64,000 nt of DNA from Flavobacteriaceae bacterium (GCA_002690805.1 NZFW01000020.1:25474-89473); one strand, 5' to 3'; positions 16,828 through 24,636 are shown, numbered from the stretch's first letter. The notes: generated from the sequence alone by a model not told the origin. Program-made: numbers and translations.

Positions 16828-17220
16828 CTAGCTAGAGCCCAAAACTTGCTTTAATGATGAAACGGAGTTTTCCCACAACATTTTAGATTCTTCTAACTCA
16901 TCTTCATCTGAAAAATCAGATATTATAAGTGAAACATCTTTAGTGATTTCATCTACCTGTATCTTAAATTCAAAATATACATCCTCAGCATCTTCTTCAT
17001 CATTTATCCAACGAAATCTCACTCTTTCGTTATTTTTCTTCTGAATAAGTTTTGCTGTCTCCTCACCATCATCCCAAAAAAAAGTAAAATCCTCACCTCT
17101 TGAATTAACATCATCTGCAAACCATTCAGATAAACCTGAAGGGGTAGATAAATATTGGAAAAGAAGTTGTGGAGAAGATTGAAAGTCTATCTCAAGTGTG
17201 AAAGGCACCCTTTTACTCAT
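16828..17220 (-). CDS. START-like (SRPBCC/AHSA1) domain protein
   Basis: A 130-aa protein. I use ATG 17218-17220 (MSKRVPFTLE); a longer frame begins at a TTG but adds no conserved sequence. The AHSA1-like pattern includes TPSGLSEWFADDV near residues 25-37, FFWDDGEE near 47 and a long acidic C-terminal helix. The fold binds hydrophobic ligands or partner proteins; the ligand is unknown. It is adjacent to the class IV aminotransferase-like gene and likely co-transcribed with it. Confidence 0.82.
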   Translation of the reverse strand: MSKRVPFTLEIDFQSSPQLLFQYLSTPSGLSEWFADDVNSRGEDFTFFWDDGEETAKLIQKKNNERVRFRWINDEEDAEDVYFEFKIQVDEITKDVSLIISDFSDEDELEESKMLWENSVSSLKQVLGSS

Positions 17221-17291
17221 AATATTAAAAATTTTAGTCAATATATAAAAAAGATATTATTATATGGTTTGATAAGTTAAAATTATTTTGA

Positions 17292-17323
17292 ATTGTGTTT
17301 ATTTAATCCTTTTTTTATATTTG
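17292..17323 (+). promoter_or_regulatory. Bacteroidota promoter of tRNA-Met
   Basis: ATTG at 17292-17295 and TATATTTG at 17316-17323 are separated by 20 bp, matching TTTG-N19/21-TAnnTTTG. The predicted transcription start lies just before the mature tRNA at 17333. Confidence 0.6.
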
Positions 17324-17332
17324 CGCACTATT

Positions 17333-17406
17333 GGCGAGGTAGCTCAGTTGGTTAGAGCGTCGGATTCATAACCCGGAGGTCGGGGGATCATGCCCCCCTC
17401 TCGCTA
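17333..17406 (+). tRNA. tRNA-Met (CAT anticodon)
   Basis: A 74-nt cloverleaf folded by hand. The acceptor GGCGAGG pairs with TCTCGCT with G-T wobbles at both ends; the discriminator is A and CCA is not encoded as such. The D-stem is GCTC/GAGC. The anticodon loop TTCATAA has anticodon CAT. The anticodon stem TCGGA/CCCGG has a wobble and one A-C mismatch. The T-stem GGGGG/CCCCC closes a loop ATCATGC that departs from TTCRANY. The acceptor end lacks the C-A mismatch and the anticodon stem lacks the GGG/CCC of initiators, favouring elongator Met; an Ile(CAT) identity cannot be excluded. Confidence 0.9.
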
Positions 17407-17418
17407 CAATTCACTACG

Positions 17419-17448
17419 ACAATATTTTTAAATTATTGTTTTCTTTCT
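17419..17448 (+). terminator. Weak terminator downstream of tRNA-Met
   Basis: ACAATA (17419-17424) pairs with TATTGT (17434-17439), followed by TTTCTTTCT. The stem is AT-rich, so the call is tentative. It overlaps the 3' end of the convergent hypothetical gene. Confidence 0.35.
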
Positions 17449-18278
17449 GAAGTAACAACAGAAGTACTGTTTCCTCCTGAAGAATTAGAAGCGTTTGCAC
17501 TTGTGCTTCCACCCACTGAAACAACAGATCTGGTTATAGTTTGAACTATGTTATTTGAACCATTTCCTTGACTAAAATAGCTATTACTTGAATTTAAAGA
17601 TCTATTATTTTTCAATTTATATTGTGAATTATCATATGCGTTAATTCTTTTAATATTGTAACCGTTATTAAGACTTGATTTTTTTCTACCTGGATGAGAA
17701 ACTATTTTATATTTCATTCCTTTTTTTGTCAAAACAGTTAAAATATCATCTCTTGATAAATTAGAATTTTTACTAGTTGTAGTGTCACCAAAATCGGCTG
17801 GCTCAATAATATCAACACCTAATAGCTGGAGTTGTCTTTTTACATAGAGGTTTTCATTTGATAAGTTAATTGCATATTGAAGACTTTCAGAAACATCCAG
17901 CCCAACAAAGAACTTAGAAACAGGCTTAAACCATTCGTAATTACCAAATGGTAGAATCAAATCCTCTCTCCATTTATTCCAAGTTAGAAATCTATTGTCA
18001 TAAAGTTCGACATAAGAATTCCACCCAAGTCGTCTCATTGAATTTAAATTAAAGTAATTAAAGTACCAAGACCTATTTTGGCTTGAAGCAAATCTGACAT
18101 AATCTGAAATAAAATTTTGATTTTTCAAAAAAAGATTTCTAACACTTATAGGATCTTCGAGTATCTTTAAATCGTAATTAATTTTAAAATCATTTTTTAT
18201 TTTATTTTCAAGATCTGACTGGGAATAACATTTAAACATATAAAACAATGTAAAAATGAGAAAAGTATAATACTTCAT
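17433..18278 (-). CDS. Secreted protein of unknown function
   Basis: I do not recognise this 281-aa protein. It begins with a signal peptide (hydrophobic residues 3-15, likely cleavage after the YSQ near residue 20). The N-terminal half is rich in Trp, Tyr and Phe (RSWYFNYFNLNSMRRLGWNS near 68-87). A short LSRDDILTVLTKKGMKY segment near 174 looks like a compact helical module. The last 70 residues are a low-complexity Ser/Asn/Gly tail, probably disordered or surface-exposed. It lies immediately 3' of tRNA-Met and outside the conserved block upstream, consistent with accessory content. Confidence 0.65.
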   Translation of the reverse strand: MKYYTFLIFTLFYMFKCYSQSDLENKIKNDFKINYDLKILEDPISVRNLFLKNQNFISDYVRFASSQNRSWYFNYFNLNSMRRLGWNSYVELYDNRFLTWNKWREDLILPFGNYEWFKPVSKFFVGLDVSESLQYAINLSNENLYVKRQLQLLGVDIIEPADFGDTTTSKNSNLSRDDILTVLTKKGMKYKIVSHPGRKKSSLNNGYNIKRINAYDNSQYKLKNNRSLNSSNSYFSQGNGSNNIVQTITRSVVSVGGSTSANASNSSGGNSTSVVTSERKQ

Positions 18279-18341
18279 ATGTTTAATATTTAACAGTTAA
18301 TTTAGTTTATTTAAAATTAATAATAGTTTCATAATCTATAA

Positions 18342-18372
18342 TTTGGTGACATATTAAAAATCATTAATTTTG
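18342..18372 (+). promoter_or_regulatory. Bacteroidota promoter of the metzincin-like gene
   Basis: TTTG at 18342-18345 and TAATTTTG at 18365-18372 are 19 bp apart, an exact consensus match. The predicted leader is about 75 nt and includes a 10-codon ORF starting near 18399. Confidence 0.6.
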
Positions 18373-18451
18373 TAAAATTCAACTATTTATTATATACATG
18401 GCAAAATTGATGCCAAAGATAGTTTGTTAATTTTTATAAACATTTAAGAAT

Positions 18452-19045
18452 ATGTTTAAATCAAATTTTAGTAATTTATTTTTAGTTTTTTTAGCCTTAT
18501 TGTTAAATAATTGTAAGTCTGAAGAAGACTTACAAGTTTTAATTGAAGAAGAAGAAGAAGAAGAAGAAGTTCAATTATATAGTTGCGTTGACTATACCAA
18601 GGTTGATAATACCGATTTGATGAGCTATTGGGATCTATTTGTGGAAGATGTGAAATGTTCTAGAGGGGGGCCAGACTATGGAGAAATTAATACAAGTGTA
18701 AATTTGAAATTTGACATACAAACTCCAGAGGAATTTGCTTCGGGAGTAACACCAGATCATGCTGGGTATTCAACATTTGCAGGTTACTGTTCAAGAGAGG
18801 TAGTCTCAATAGGAGTGATTTTGAATTATTGGGAGGATTATACTGAAATCCAACAGCTTTGGCTTATGTATCATGAATTTGGTCATGATGTATACAAATA
18901 TCAACATAGTAATAATAGATCTGATATAATGTATCCGTCTGTTACTCGTGGAGATACAAAAATTAATGACTTTATTGAAGCAAAGAATAGGTTTTTAAGA
19001 AGAGATTTTCCCGGAATATCATACATTGAATGTCCAGGAGATTAG
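18452..19045 (+). CDS. Metzincin-like zinc metalloprotease lipoprotein
   Basis: A 197-aa predicted lipoprotein: a hydrophobic leader ends at Cys21 (LLLNNCKSEED), then eight consecutive Glu encoded by a GAA repeat. The catalytic region has HEFGHD (His141, Glu142, His145), a further His at 152 and a Met-turn-like SDIMYPS at 157-163. This resembles the HExxHxxGxxH...SIMYP pattern of metzincins, but the third His is one residue further on and the Gly is replaced. It is therefore a divergent matrixin-like peptidase, probably on the cell surface. Substrate unknown. It is convergent with an EamA transporter gene, sharing the four bases TTAG. Confidence 0.7.
   Translation: MFKSNFSNLFLVFLALLLNNCKSEEDLQVLIEEEEEEEEVQLYSCVDYTKVDNTDLMSYWDLFVEDVKCSRGGPDYGEINTSVNLKFDIQTPEEFASGVTPDHAGYSTFAGYCSREVVSIGVILNYWEDYTEIQQLWLMYHEFGHDVYKYQHSNNRSDIMYPSVTRGDTKINDFIEAKNRFLRRDFPGISYIECPGD
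18545..18568 (+). repeat. (GAA)8 microsatellite within the lipoprotein gene
   Basis: Eight perfect GAA units encode Glu32-Glu39 just after the lipidation site. Slippage would change the length of the acidic spacer without breaking the frame. Confidence 0.9.
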
Positions 19046-19890
19046 TTCTTATTTAAAGATTTGTATGAAAAATTAAATATTAACCCTCCAATAACCATAG
19101 TAATTCCCAATAAAGTTATAATTGTATAGGTTTCTTTTAATATAAAAACTCCAAATAAAATTGTAAAAATCACCTCTATATATTTTACAGGAGCAATTTT
19201 ATGGGCTGATCCATTTTGAAAAGCTTTTGTCATATAATATTGTCCAACAAAACCAAATAAACCAAGAATTAAAAGAAGGTTTAAATCTTCATGTTTTACT
19301 GGTGACCAATTAAAAAAAGCACCAATTAATCCAACAGAAAAAGAAGTCATCATAAAGTAATTAACAATTACCAGAGGGTGTTCTTTACTACCAATCAACT
19401 CAATAATTATATATACAAATGCAGAAAAAAAAGCAGCAAGTAAAGCCATTAAAAATCCAGTTAAATTATTTTCATTATCAAAGCCTTTAATTAAAAAAAC
19501 ACCAACAAATGAAATAAAATAAAAAAACCACTCAATTTTAGAAATGGTTTTTTTAAAAAAAATAATTGTAAAAACTACTGCAAAAATAGGTGAAATATAT
19601 CTAATTGTTACAGCTGAACCAACAGATATATATTTAACAGAAAAAAAGAAACATAGCATTGCTAAAGCTCCAACTACCCCCCTAATAGTCAAAATTAATT
19701 TATCTTTACCAAAAAACGGTATCTTTCTATATTTAAGTATACATGACGTAATAAATAATGTTGTAATTGACCTAAAAAAAACTAATTGAAAAGTACCATA
19801 ATTTGTTAAATGTTTTAATAAGACATTCATGATTGAAAAGGCAATTACACTAATCAACATATATATAATTGGACTGTCTTTTGTCTTCAA
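19042..19890 (-). CDS. EamA/DMT family transporter
   Basis: A 282-aa inner-membrane protein with about ten hydrophobic helices arranged as two EamA repeats (residues about 8-135 and 150-275). FFRSITTLFITS near 38 and YISVGSAVTIRYISPIFAVV near 86-105 are typical of drug/metabolite exporters. The substrate cannot be inferred. Its 3' end overlaps the stop of the metzincin-like gene by 4 nt, and it is divergent from glpK across about 100 bp. Confidence 0.88.
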   Translation of the reverse strand: MKTKDSPIIYMLISVIAFSIMNVLLKHLTNYGTFQLVFFRSITTLFITSCILKYRKIPFFGKDKLILTIRGVVGALAMLCFFFSVKYISVGSAVTIRYISPIFAVVFTIIFFKKTISKIEWFFYFISFVGVFLIKGFDNENNLTGFLMALLAAFFSAFVYIIIELIGSKEHPLVIVNYFMMTSFSVGLIGAFFNWSPVKHEDLNLLLILGLFGFVGQYYMTKAFQNGSAHKIAPVKYIEVIFTILFGVFILKETYTIITLLGITMVIGGLIFNFSYKSLNKN

Positions 19891-19991
19891 TTAATCTTTT
19901 TTCAAATATCTATACTTTTTGTGACTATAGTGAGTTTTTATTTGTTATATATTAGTAAATTATAAAGTAAATCGTAGAATAATTTATTAAA

Positions 19992-21482
19992 ATGAATCAA
20001 AAATATATTTTAGCCATAGATGCTGGTACCACAAGTTCTAGATCAATACTTTTTGATAAAAAAGGAAATCAAGTCGCAATGTCCCAATATGAATTTGAAC
20101 AATTTTTTCCAAAGAAGGGTTGGGTTGAACATGACCCTGAAGAAATATGGGAAACACAATTAAAGTCTATAAAAGAAGTAATTAAATGTGCAAAAATAGA
20201 TCCAAAAGAAATTGACTCGATAGGAATTACAAACCAAAGAGAAACTACTGTAATATGGAATAAAAAAACAGGTAAATCAATTTATAATGCTATCGTTTGG
20301 CAAGACAGAAGAACTGCTTCAATTTGCGATAAACTTATAAATGAAAATAAATCATCTTTTTGTTTAGAATCACTTATTCAAAACAAAACAGGTTTAATTT
20401 TGGATGCATATTTTTCTGGAACAAAAATAAAATGGATTCTTGATAATGTAAAAGGTGCCAGAAAATGTGCTGAAAATAATGAATTAGCATTTGGGACAAT
20501 TGACACATGGTTAATATGGAAATTAACTAATGGCAAACATCACGTTACGGATGCTTCAAATGCAAGCAGAACTCTCCTCTACAATATAAATGATTTAAAA
20601 TGGGACGAAGAGTTACTTGAGTTACTAGATGTTCCCTCAAGTATACTTCCAAGCCTATGTCAATCATCAGAAATAATTGGTGAAGCAGAAATTTTAAATG
20701 AGAAAATTAAAATAGCGGGGGTTGCAGGTGATCAACAAGCAGCACTTTTTGGACAGCTTTGCTTTAATCCTGGGGATGTTAAAAATACTTACGGTACAGG
20801 TTGTTTCTGTATAATGAATACAGGAAATAAACCAGTAAAATCTAAAAACAAAATGTTGACAACAATTGGTTATCAAATAAATGGTAAAACCACATATGCA
20901 ATTGAAGGAAGTGTTTTTGTTGCTGGAGCACTAGTCCAATGGCTTAGAGATAAGCTTGGTATAATCAAATCTGCATCAGAAATTGAGGACTTAGCTAATA
21001 GCGTCAAAGATAGTGGTGGAGTTACCTTTATCCCTTCTCTTTCAGGATTGGCTGCTCCTTATTGGGAACCACACGCTAATGGTCATATTATGGGAATTAC
21101 CAGAGATACTACAAAAGGACATATTGCAAGAGCATCTTTAGAAGCTATAGCTCTTAGATGTAAAGAAATAGTTATGGCAATGGAAAAAGATTCAAATACA
21201 AAATTTAATTCCCTAAAAGTTGATGGTGGAGCATCTAACAATAACTTATTAATGCAAATCCAATCAAACATTCTCAATAATTGTGTTGTTAGACCAAAAA
21301 TAACCGAAACTACTGCTCTGGGAGCCGCATTTTTGAGTGGTTTAGCTACGGGTTTCTTCAAAGACCTTGATACAATTGAAGATTTATGGGAAAAAGATAA
21401 ATTATTTGAACCTGAAAAAGAACCATCCATTGATAAAGTGAGGAGTCTATGGAAAAAAAGAATGAACCAAATATTAGGTTAA
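19992..21482 (+). CDS. glpK: Glycerol kinase
   Basis: A 496-aa FGGY-family kinase that phosphorylates glycerol to sn-glycerol 3-phosphate. Motifs: DAGTTSSRSILFD near residues 10-22, NQRETTVIWN near 82, VWQDRRT near 104-110, GTIDTWLIWKLT near 169, and YGTGCFCIMNTG near 269. The length is standard. It starts the operon glpK-glpD-glpF, with its TAA directly adjacent to the glpD ATG. The cytosolic product feeds glycolysis through GlpD. No obvious operator was found in the 100-bp upstream region. Confidence 0.96.
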   Translation: MNQKYILAIDAGTTSSRSILFDKKGNQVAMSQYEFEQFFPKKGWVEHDPEEIWETQLKSIKEVIKCAKIDPKEIDSIGITNQRETTVIWNKKTGKSIYNAIVWQDRRTASICDKLINENKSSFCLESLIQNKTGLILDAYFSGTKIKWILDNVKGARKCAENNELAFGTIDTWLIWKLTNGKHHVTDASNASRTLLYNINDLKWDEELLELLDVPSSILPSLCQSSEIIGEAEILNEKIKIAGVAGDQQAALFGQLCFNPGDVKNTYGTGCFCIMNTGNKPVKSKNKMLTTIGYQINGKTTYAIEGSVFVAGALVQWLRDKLGIIKSASEIEDLANSVKDSGGVTFIPSLSGLAAPYWEPHANGHIMGITRDTTKGHIARASLEAIALRCKEIVMAMEKDSNTKFNSLKVDGGASNNNLLMQIQSNILNNCVVRPKITETTALGAAFLSGLATGFFKDLDTIEDLWEKDKLFEPEKEPSIDKVRSLWKKRMNQILG

Positions 21483-23039
21483 ATGAACAGATCAAAAAAT
21501 ATTAATAAAATTAAATCTGTTGAGATGTGGGATGTTATTATAATCGGAGGAGGTGCATCCGGTTTAGGCGCTGCAATAGAGTCTGCAACAAGAGGGTACA
21601 AAACCCTTTTATTAGAGAAATATGATTTTGCAAAGGGTACATCTTCTAGAAGCACCAAGTTAATCCATGGTGGAGTTAGGTATTTGCAAAATGGAGATAT
21701 ATCAATGGTAATTGAAGCTTTGAAAGAAAGAGGATTATTGAGAAAAAATGCCCCACACCTTGTAAAAGACATGAGTTTTGTAATTCCAACTTATGATTGG
21801 TGGAGTAGTCCTTTTTATGGGATTGGCTTAAAAATATATGATATGATGGCTGGAGATTTAGGCATTGGTCCCTCAACTATTCTTGATAAAAATGAGACAA
21901 TTGACTTAATTCCGAATGTTAATAAAGAGGGACTCAAAGGAGGGGTAATATATTATGATGGACAATTCGATGATGCTAGGATGGCTATTAGTCTCGCGCA
22001 AACAGCAGAAGATCATAATGCTATTGTGTTAAATTATGTTGAAGTAATTGATTTAATCAAAGGTGATGATAAAACAGTAAAGGGGGTTAGTGTTAAAGAT
22101 TCAATTAGTAATAATACATTCGAAATAAGATCCAAAGTAGTAATTAATGCTACAGGTGTTTTTTCTGATTCCATAATGCAAATGGATCAACCTAAGTCAC
22201 CTAAGATGATTCAACCAAGTCAAGGAGTTCATATCGTTTTGGAAAAACATTTTCTAAACAGTAACCATGCAATTATGGTTCCTCATACTAGTGACGGAAG
22301 AGTACTTTTTGCTGTTCCATGGCTTAATCATGTTGTTTTGGGCACTACTGACACTAAGATAAATAAAGCTAAAATAGAGCCAAAAGCTTTAAAGGATGAA
22401 ATAAATTTCATACTTTCTAATGCAGGAGAATACATGACTTCTAAACCTACAAAAAAAAATATAAAAAGTATTTTTGTTGGTCTAAGACCATTAGCAATCG
22501 ATAATTCAAAAGAGAACTCAACTAAAGAAATTTCAAGAGGACATAAAATAAAAGTCAGTACTACTGGTTTGATTAGTATTTTGGGTGGAAAATGGACAAC
22601 TTACAGAAAAATTGGTGAAGACTCAATCGAGTCCGCAATTATAGTAGGGGGATTAAAACATTCTAAAAGTATGACTGAAAAACTACCAATTCATGGGTTT
22701 GATTTAAAACCTGACTTTAAAGATCCTCTTCATGTATATGGTAGTGATAGCAGCAAGGTTAAATCCATGACTAAAGATCCAAAAGGAAACGTTTCTTTAT
22801 CTGACAAAATCTTTATTACAAAACATCAAATTTTATGGGCAATAAAAAAAGAAATGGCTATTAATCTTGAAGATATTTTAGCTCGAAGAACTCGTTGTTT
22901 ATTCTTAAATGTTCTTGAAACTGAAAATTTAATAAATAAGGTTTTGGATATAATGATGGAATTTTTAAAGAAAGATGAAGATTGGAAAAGTAAACAAAAA
23001 TTATCTTTTTTATCTTTAACAAAAAATTATAAATTATGA
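21483..23039 (+). CDS. glpD: Glycerol-3-phosphate dehydrogenase, FAD-dependent
   Basis: A 518-aa DAO-family flavoprotein. The FAD-binding motif VIIIGGGASGLGAA is near residues 19-32, followed by KGTSSRSTKLIHGGVRYL near 52-69. GLISILGGKWTTYRKIGED near 363-381 and the C-terminal ARRTRCLF segment near 467 are typical of GlpD. The enzyme oxidises sn-glycerol 3-phosphate to dihydroxyacetone phosphate and passes electrons to quinone at the inner membrane. It begins right after the glpK stop and overlaps glpF by ATGA. Confidence 0.95.
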   Translation: MNRSKNINKIKSVEMWDVIIIGGGASGLGAAIESATRGYKTLLLEKYDFAKGTSSRSTKLIHGGVRYLQNGDISMVIEALKERGLLRKNAPHLVKDMSFVIPTYDWWSSPFYGIGLKIYDMMAGDLGIGPSTILDKNETIDLIPNVNKEGLKGGVIYYDGQFDDARMAISLAQTAEDHNAIVLNYVEVIDLIKGDDKTVKGVSVKDSISNNTFEIRSKVVINATGVFSDSIMQMDQPKSPKMIQPSQGVHIVLEKHFLNSNHAIMVPHTSDGRVLFAVPWLNHVVLGTTDTKINKAKIEPKALKDEINFILSNAGEYMTSKPTKKNIKSIFVGLRPLAIDNSKENSTKEISRGHKIKVSTTGLISILGGKWTTYRKIGEDSIESAIIVGGLKHSKSMTEKLPIHGFDLKPDFKDPLHVYGSDSSKVKSMTKDPKGNVSLSDKIFITKHQILWAIKKEMAINLEDILARRTRCLFLNVLETENLINKVLDIMMEFLKKDEDWKSKQKLSFLSLTKNYKL

Positions 23040-23779
23040 ATATTTCTCCTTTTATTGCTGAATTGATTGGCACAACTTTTCTTCTTCTTTTAGGACAAGG
23101 AGTTGTAGCTAATGTTAAATTAAAAAAAACTATTGGAGAAGGACAAAACCCCTGGTTATTAATAACATTTGCCTGGGGTTTTGCAGTTTTCGTTGGTGTT
23201 TTCATTGCTGGTAGTGTGAGTGGTGCGCATTTAAATCCAGCAGTTACTTTTGGCTTAGCAGTAGCTGGAAAATTTTCATGGAGTTTAGTTCCTTCATATA
23301 TATTAGCACAGTTAATTGGTGCAATGTTAGGATCCTGGCTATGTTATATTGCTTATATCGATCACTACAGAGAAACTAAAAATGAAGATGATGTTAGAGC
23401 AACATTTTGTACTGGACCTGCAATTAGGAATTATAAGAATAATTTATTTGCTGAGATTATAGGTACTTTTGTCTTAGTTTTCTGTGCATTGTCAATTGTT
23501 GGTCCCAATATTCATATTGAGGGAATAAATATTGAAAATTTTGGACTTGGTTCGATTGATGCTCTGCCTATTGGTATAGTTGTTATGGTTATTGGTATGG
23601 GTCTTGGGGGAAATACTGGTTTTGCAATAAATCCAGCAAGAGACTTCGGGCCAAGACTAGTTTATTCATTAATTCCAAGAGAAAATAAAAATTCTGATTG
23701 GGTCTATAGTTTGATACCCATAATAGGTCCTATTATTGGTGGAATTTTAGCTGGCTATTTTTTTATAGTTATTACTTAA
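23036..23779 (+). CDS. glpF: Glycerol uptake facilitator (aquaglyceroporin)
   Basis: A 247-aa MIP-family channel with six helices and two NPA boxes: HLNPAVTFG (Asn67-Ala69) and AINPARDFGPRL (Asn199-Ala201). Asp203 after the second NPA box is a hallmark of glycerol-conducting GlpF rather than water-only aquaporins. It admits glycerol across the inner membrane for GlpK. It is the last gene of the glpKDF operon and overlaps glpD by 4 nt. The gene is convergent with the 6S RNA, and the shared A/T-rich interval may terminate both. Confidence 0.95.
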   Translation: MNISPFIAELIGTTFLLLLGQGVVANVKLKKTIGEGQNPWLLITFAWGFAVFVGVFIAGSVSGAHLNPAVTFGLAVAGKFSWSLVPSYILAQLIGAMLGSWLCYIAYIDHYRETKNEDDVRATFCTGPAIRNYKNNLFAEIIGTFVLVFCALSIVGPNIHIEGINIENFGLGSIDALPIGIVVMVIGMGLGGNTGFAINPARDFGPRLVYSLIPRENKNSDWVYSLIPIIGPIIGGILAGYFFIVIT

Positions 23780-23785
23780 AATAAT

Positions 23786-23945
23786 AAAACCTGCATTAGC
23801 CTGTTTTTGAACAAACTCCAAAAAACAAGTTTAAAGCTAACGAACTGATCAAGGATCTGTCTAAAACAGCATGCTTTTACAATCACGACTCACCTTTTAT
23901 AAAAAATTAAGCGTTGAGTTTGTCAAATAAATACTAACACAGGTG
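23786..23945 (-). ncRNA. ssrS: 6S RNA (6S-Flavo-like)
   Basis: The interval between zapA and the convergent glpF folds on the minus strand as a long rod. CCTGTGTTAG (plus 23934-23943) pairs with CTAATGCAGG (23790-23799) over 10 bp with two wobbles. TTTGACAAACTC (23916-23927) pairs with GAGTTTGTTCAAA (23806-23818) with one bulge. A large internal region and apical hairpins lie between, the general shape of 6S RNA. Position directly downstream of zapA matches ssrS in E. coli and, as I recall, in Flavobacteriia. 6S RNA sequesters RNA polymerase holoenzyme. Ends are approximate; a T-rich tract follows the 3' end. Confidence 0.7.
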
Positions 23946-23955
23946 TCATTATATA

Positions 23956-24252
23956 TCAATAACTATTTAAATGTACATCAATAATATTAATTAGCTCAAG
24001 AATCTTCTCCTTATCTATGTTTAAACCTTTATTGTTTTCTTTAGAAATGTTTTCAAGTTTTGTTGAATATTGTAAAGCACACATTGCTAGAACATCTTGT
24101 TTATCTCTTACTGCATAACTTTGTTCTAGCTGTTTTATCATTAATCCAACATTTTTTGCAGCATTTCTCAAAGATTCTTCTTGTTCAGGGTTTATAGATA
24201 ATGGATAAACTCTGTCAGCTATTGTAATTTTAATTTTGATTAAATCATTCAT
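23956..24252 (-). CDS. zapA: Cell division protein ZapA
   Basis: A 98-aa protein with the ZapA pattern: an N-terminal beta region (KIKITIADRVYPLSINPEQE) and a long coiled-coil C-terminus containing DKQDVLAMCALQYS near residues 51-64. ZapA bundles FtsZ filaments at the Z ring. Its ATG shares one base with the stop of the upstream coiled-coil gene (TAATG), so the two are coupled. The 6S RNA lies immediately downstream on the same strand. Confidence 0.88.
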   Translation of the reverse strand: MNDLIKIKITIADRVYPLSINPEQEESLRNAAKNVGLMIKQLEQSYAVRDKQDVLAMCALQYSTKLENISKENNKGLNIDKEKILELINIIDVHLNSY

Positions 24253-24560
24253 TAAGATTCATCATTTTTAATTTCAGTTATATGAATAATACAATCTTCA
24301 ACTTGTTTAATCAACCTATTAATTTTTGTTTTTGTAATATTTTTACCTTCAACTCCTCCCAACAAGTTATTTGCAATTTGTAAAGAATGATTTTGATTCT
24401 TTAATATATTTAATTTAGTACTTAAGCTTTTTTCGATAGTTTTAAGATCACTTAATTGTGTTTTTAATTGATTTAACATCAAATGATTCTCTTTTAAATT
24501 ATTAATTAATTTTATTATTTTTTTCTCTAAAACTAGCATTTCATGACTGTAATTATTCAT
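24252..24560 (-). CDS. Small coiled-coil protein coupled to ZapA
   Basis: A 102-aa protein that is almost entirely helical with leucine heptads (residues about 8-70) and a short basic C-terminal part. No named domain is recognised. Translational coupling to zapA suggests a division-related partner, by analogy with ZapB or other Z-ring coiled coils; this is inference. The start at 24560 gives a well-formed protein, and the M23 peptidase gene is divergent 76 bp away. Confidence 0.7.
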   Translation of the reverse strand: MNNYSHEMLVLEKKIIKLINNLKENHLMLNQLKTQLSDLKTIEKSLSTKLNILKNQNHSLQIANNLLGGVEGKNITKTKINRLIKQVEDCIIHITEIKNDES

Positions 24561-24636
24561 AAAAACATTTACTTATTCACAAATCTAAAAATTATACTAA
24601 TAATTTATTTATTTTTCTTAGATAATTGAATTTTAA

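Noticed and set aside
21083-21876. Three minus-strand frames inside glpK and glpD
   Set aside because: Antisense shadows of strongly conserved enzymes; composition follows the complementary codons.
24573-24581. TTATTCACA, an exact DnaA-box match near zapA
   Set aside because: A single 9-mer of this type is expected several times by chance in AT-rich DNA of this length; no clustering.
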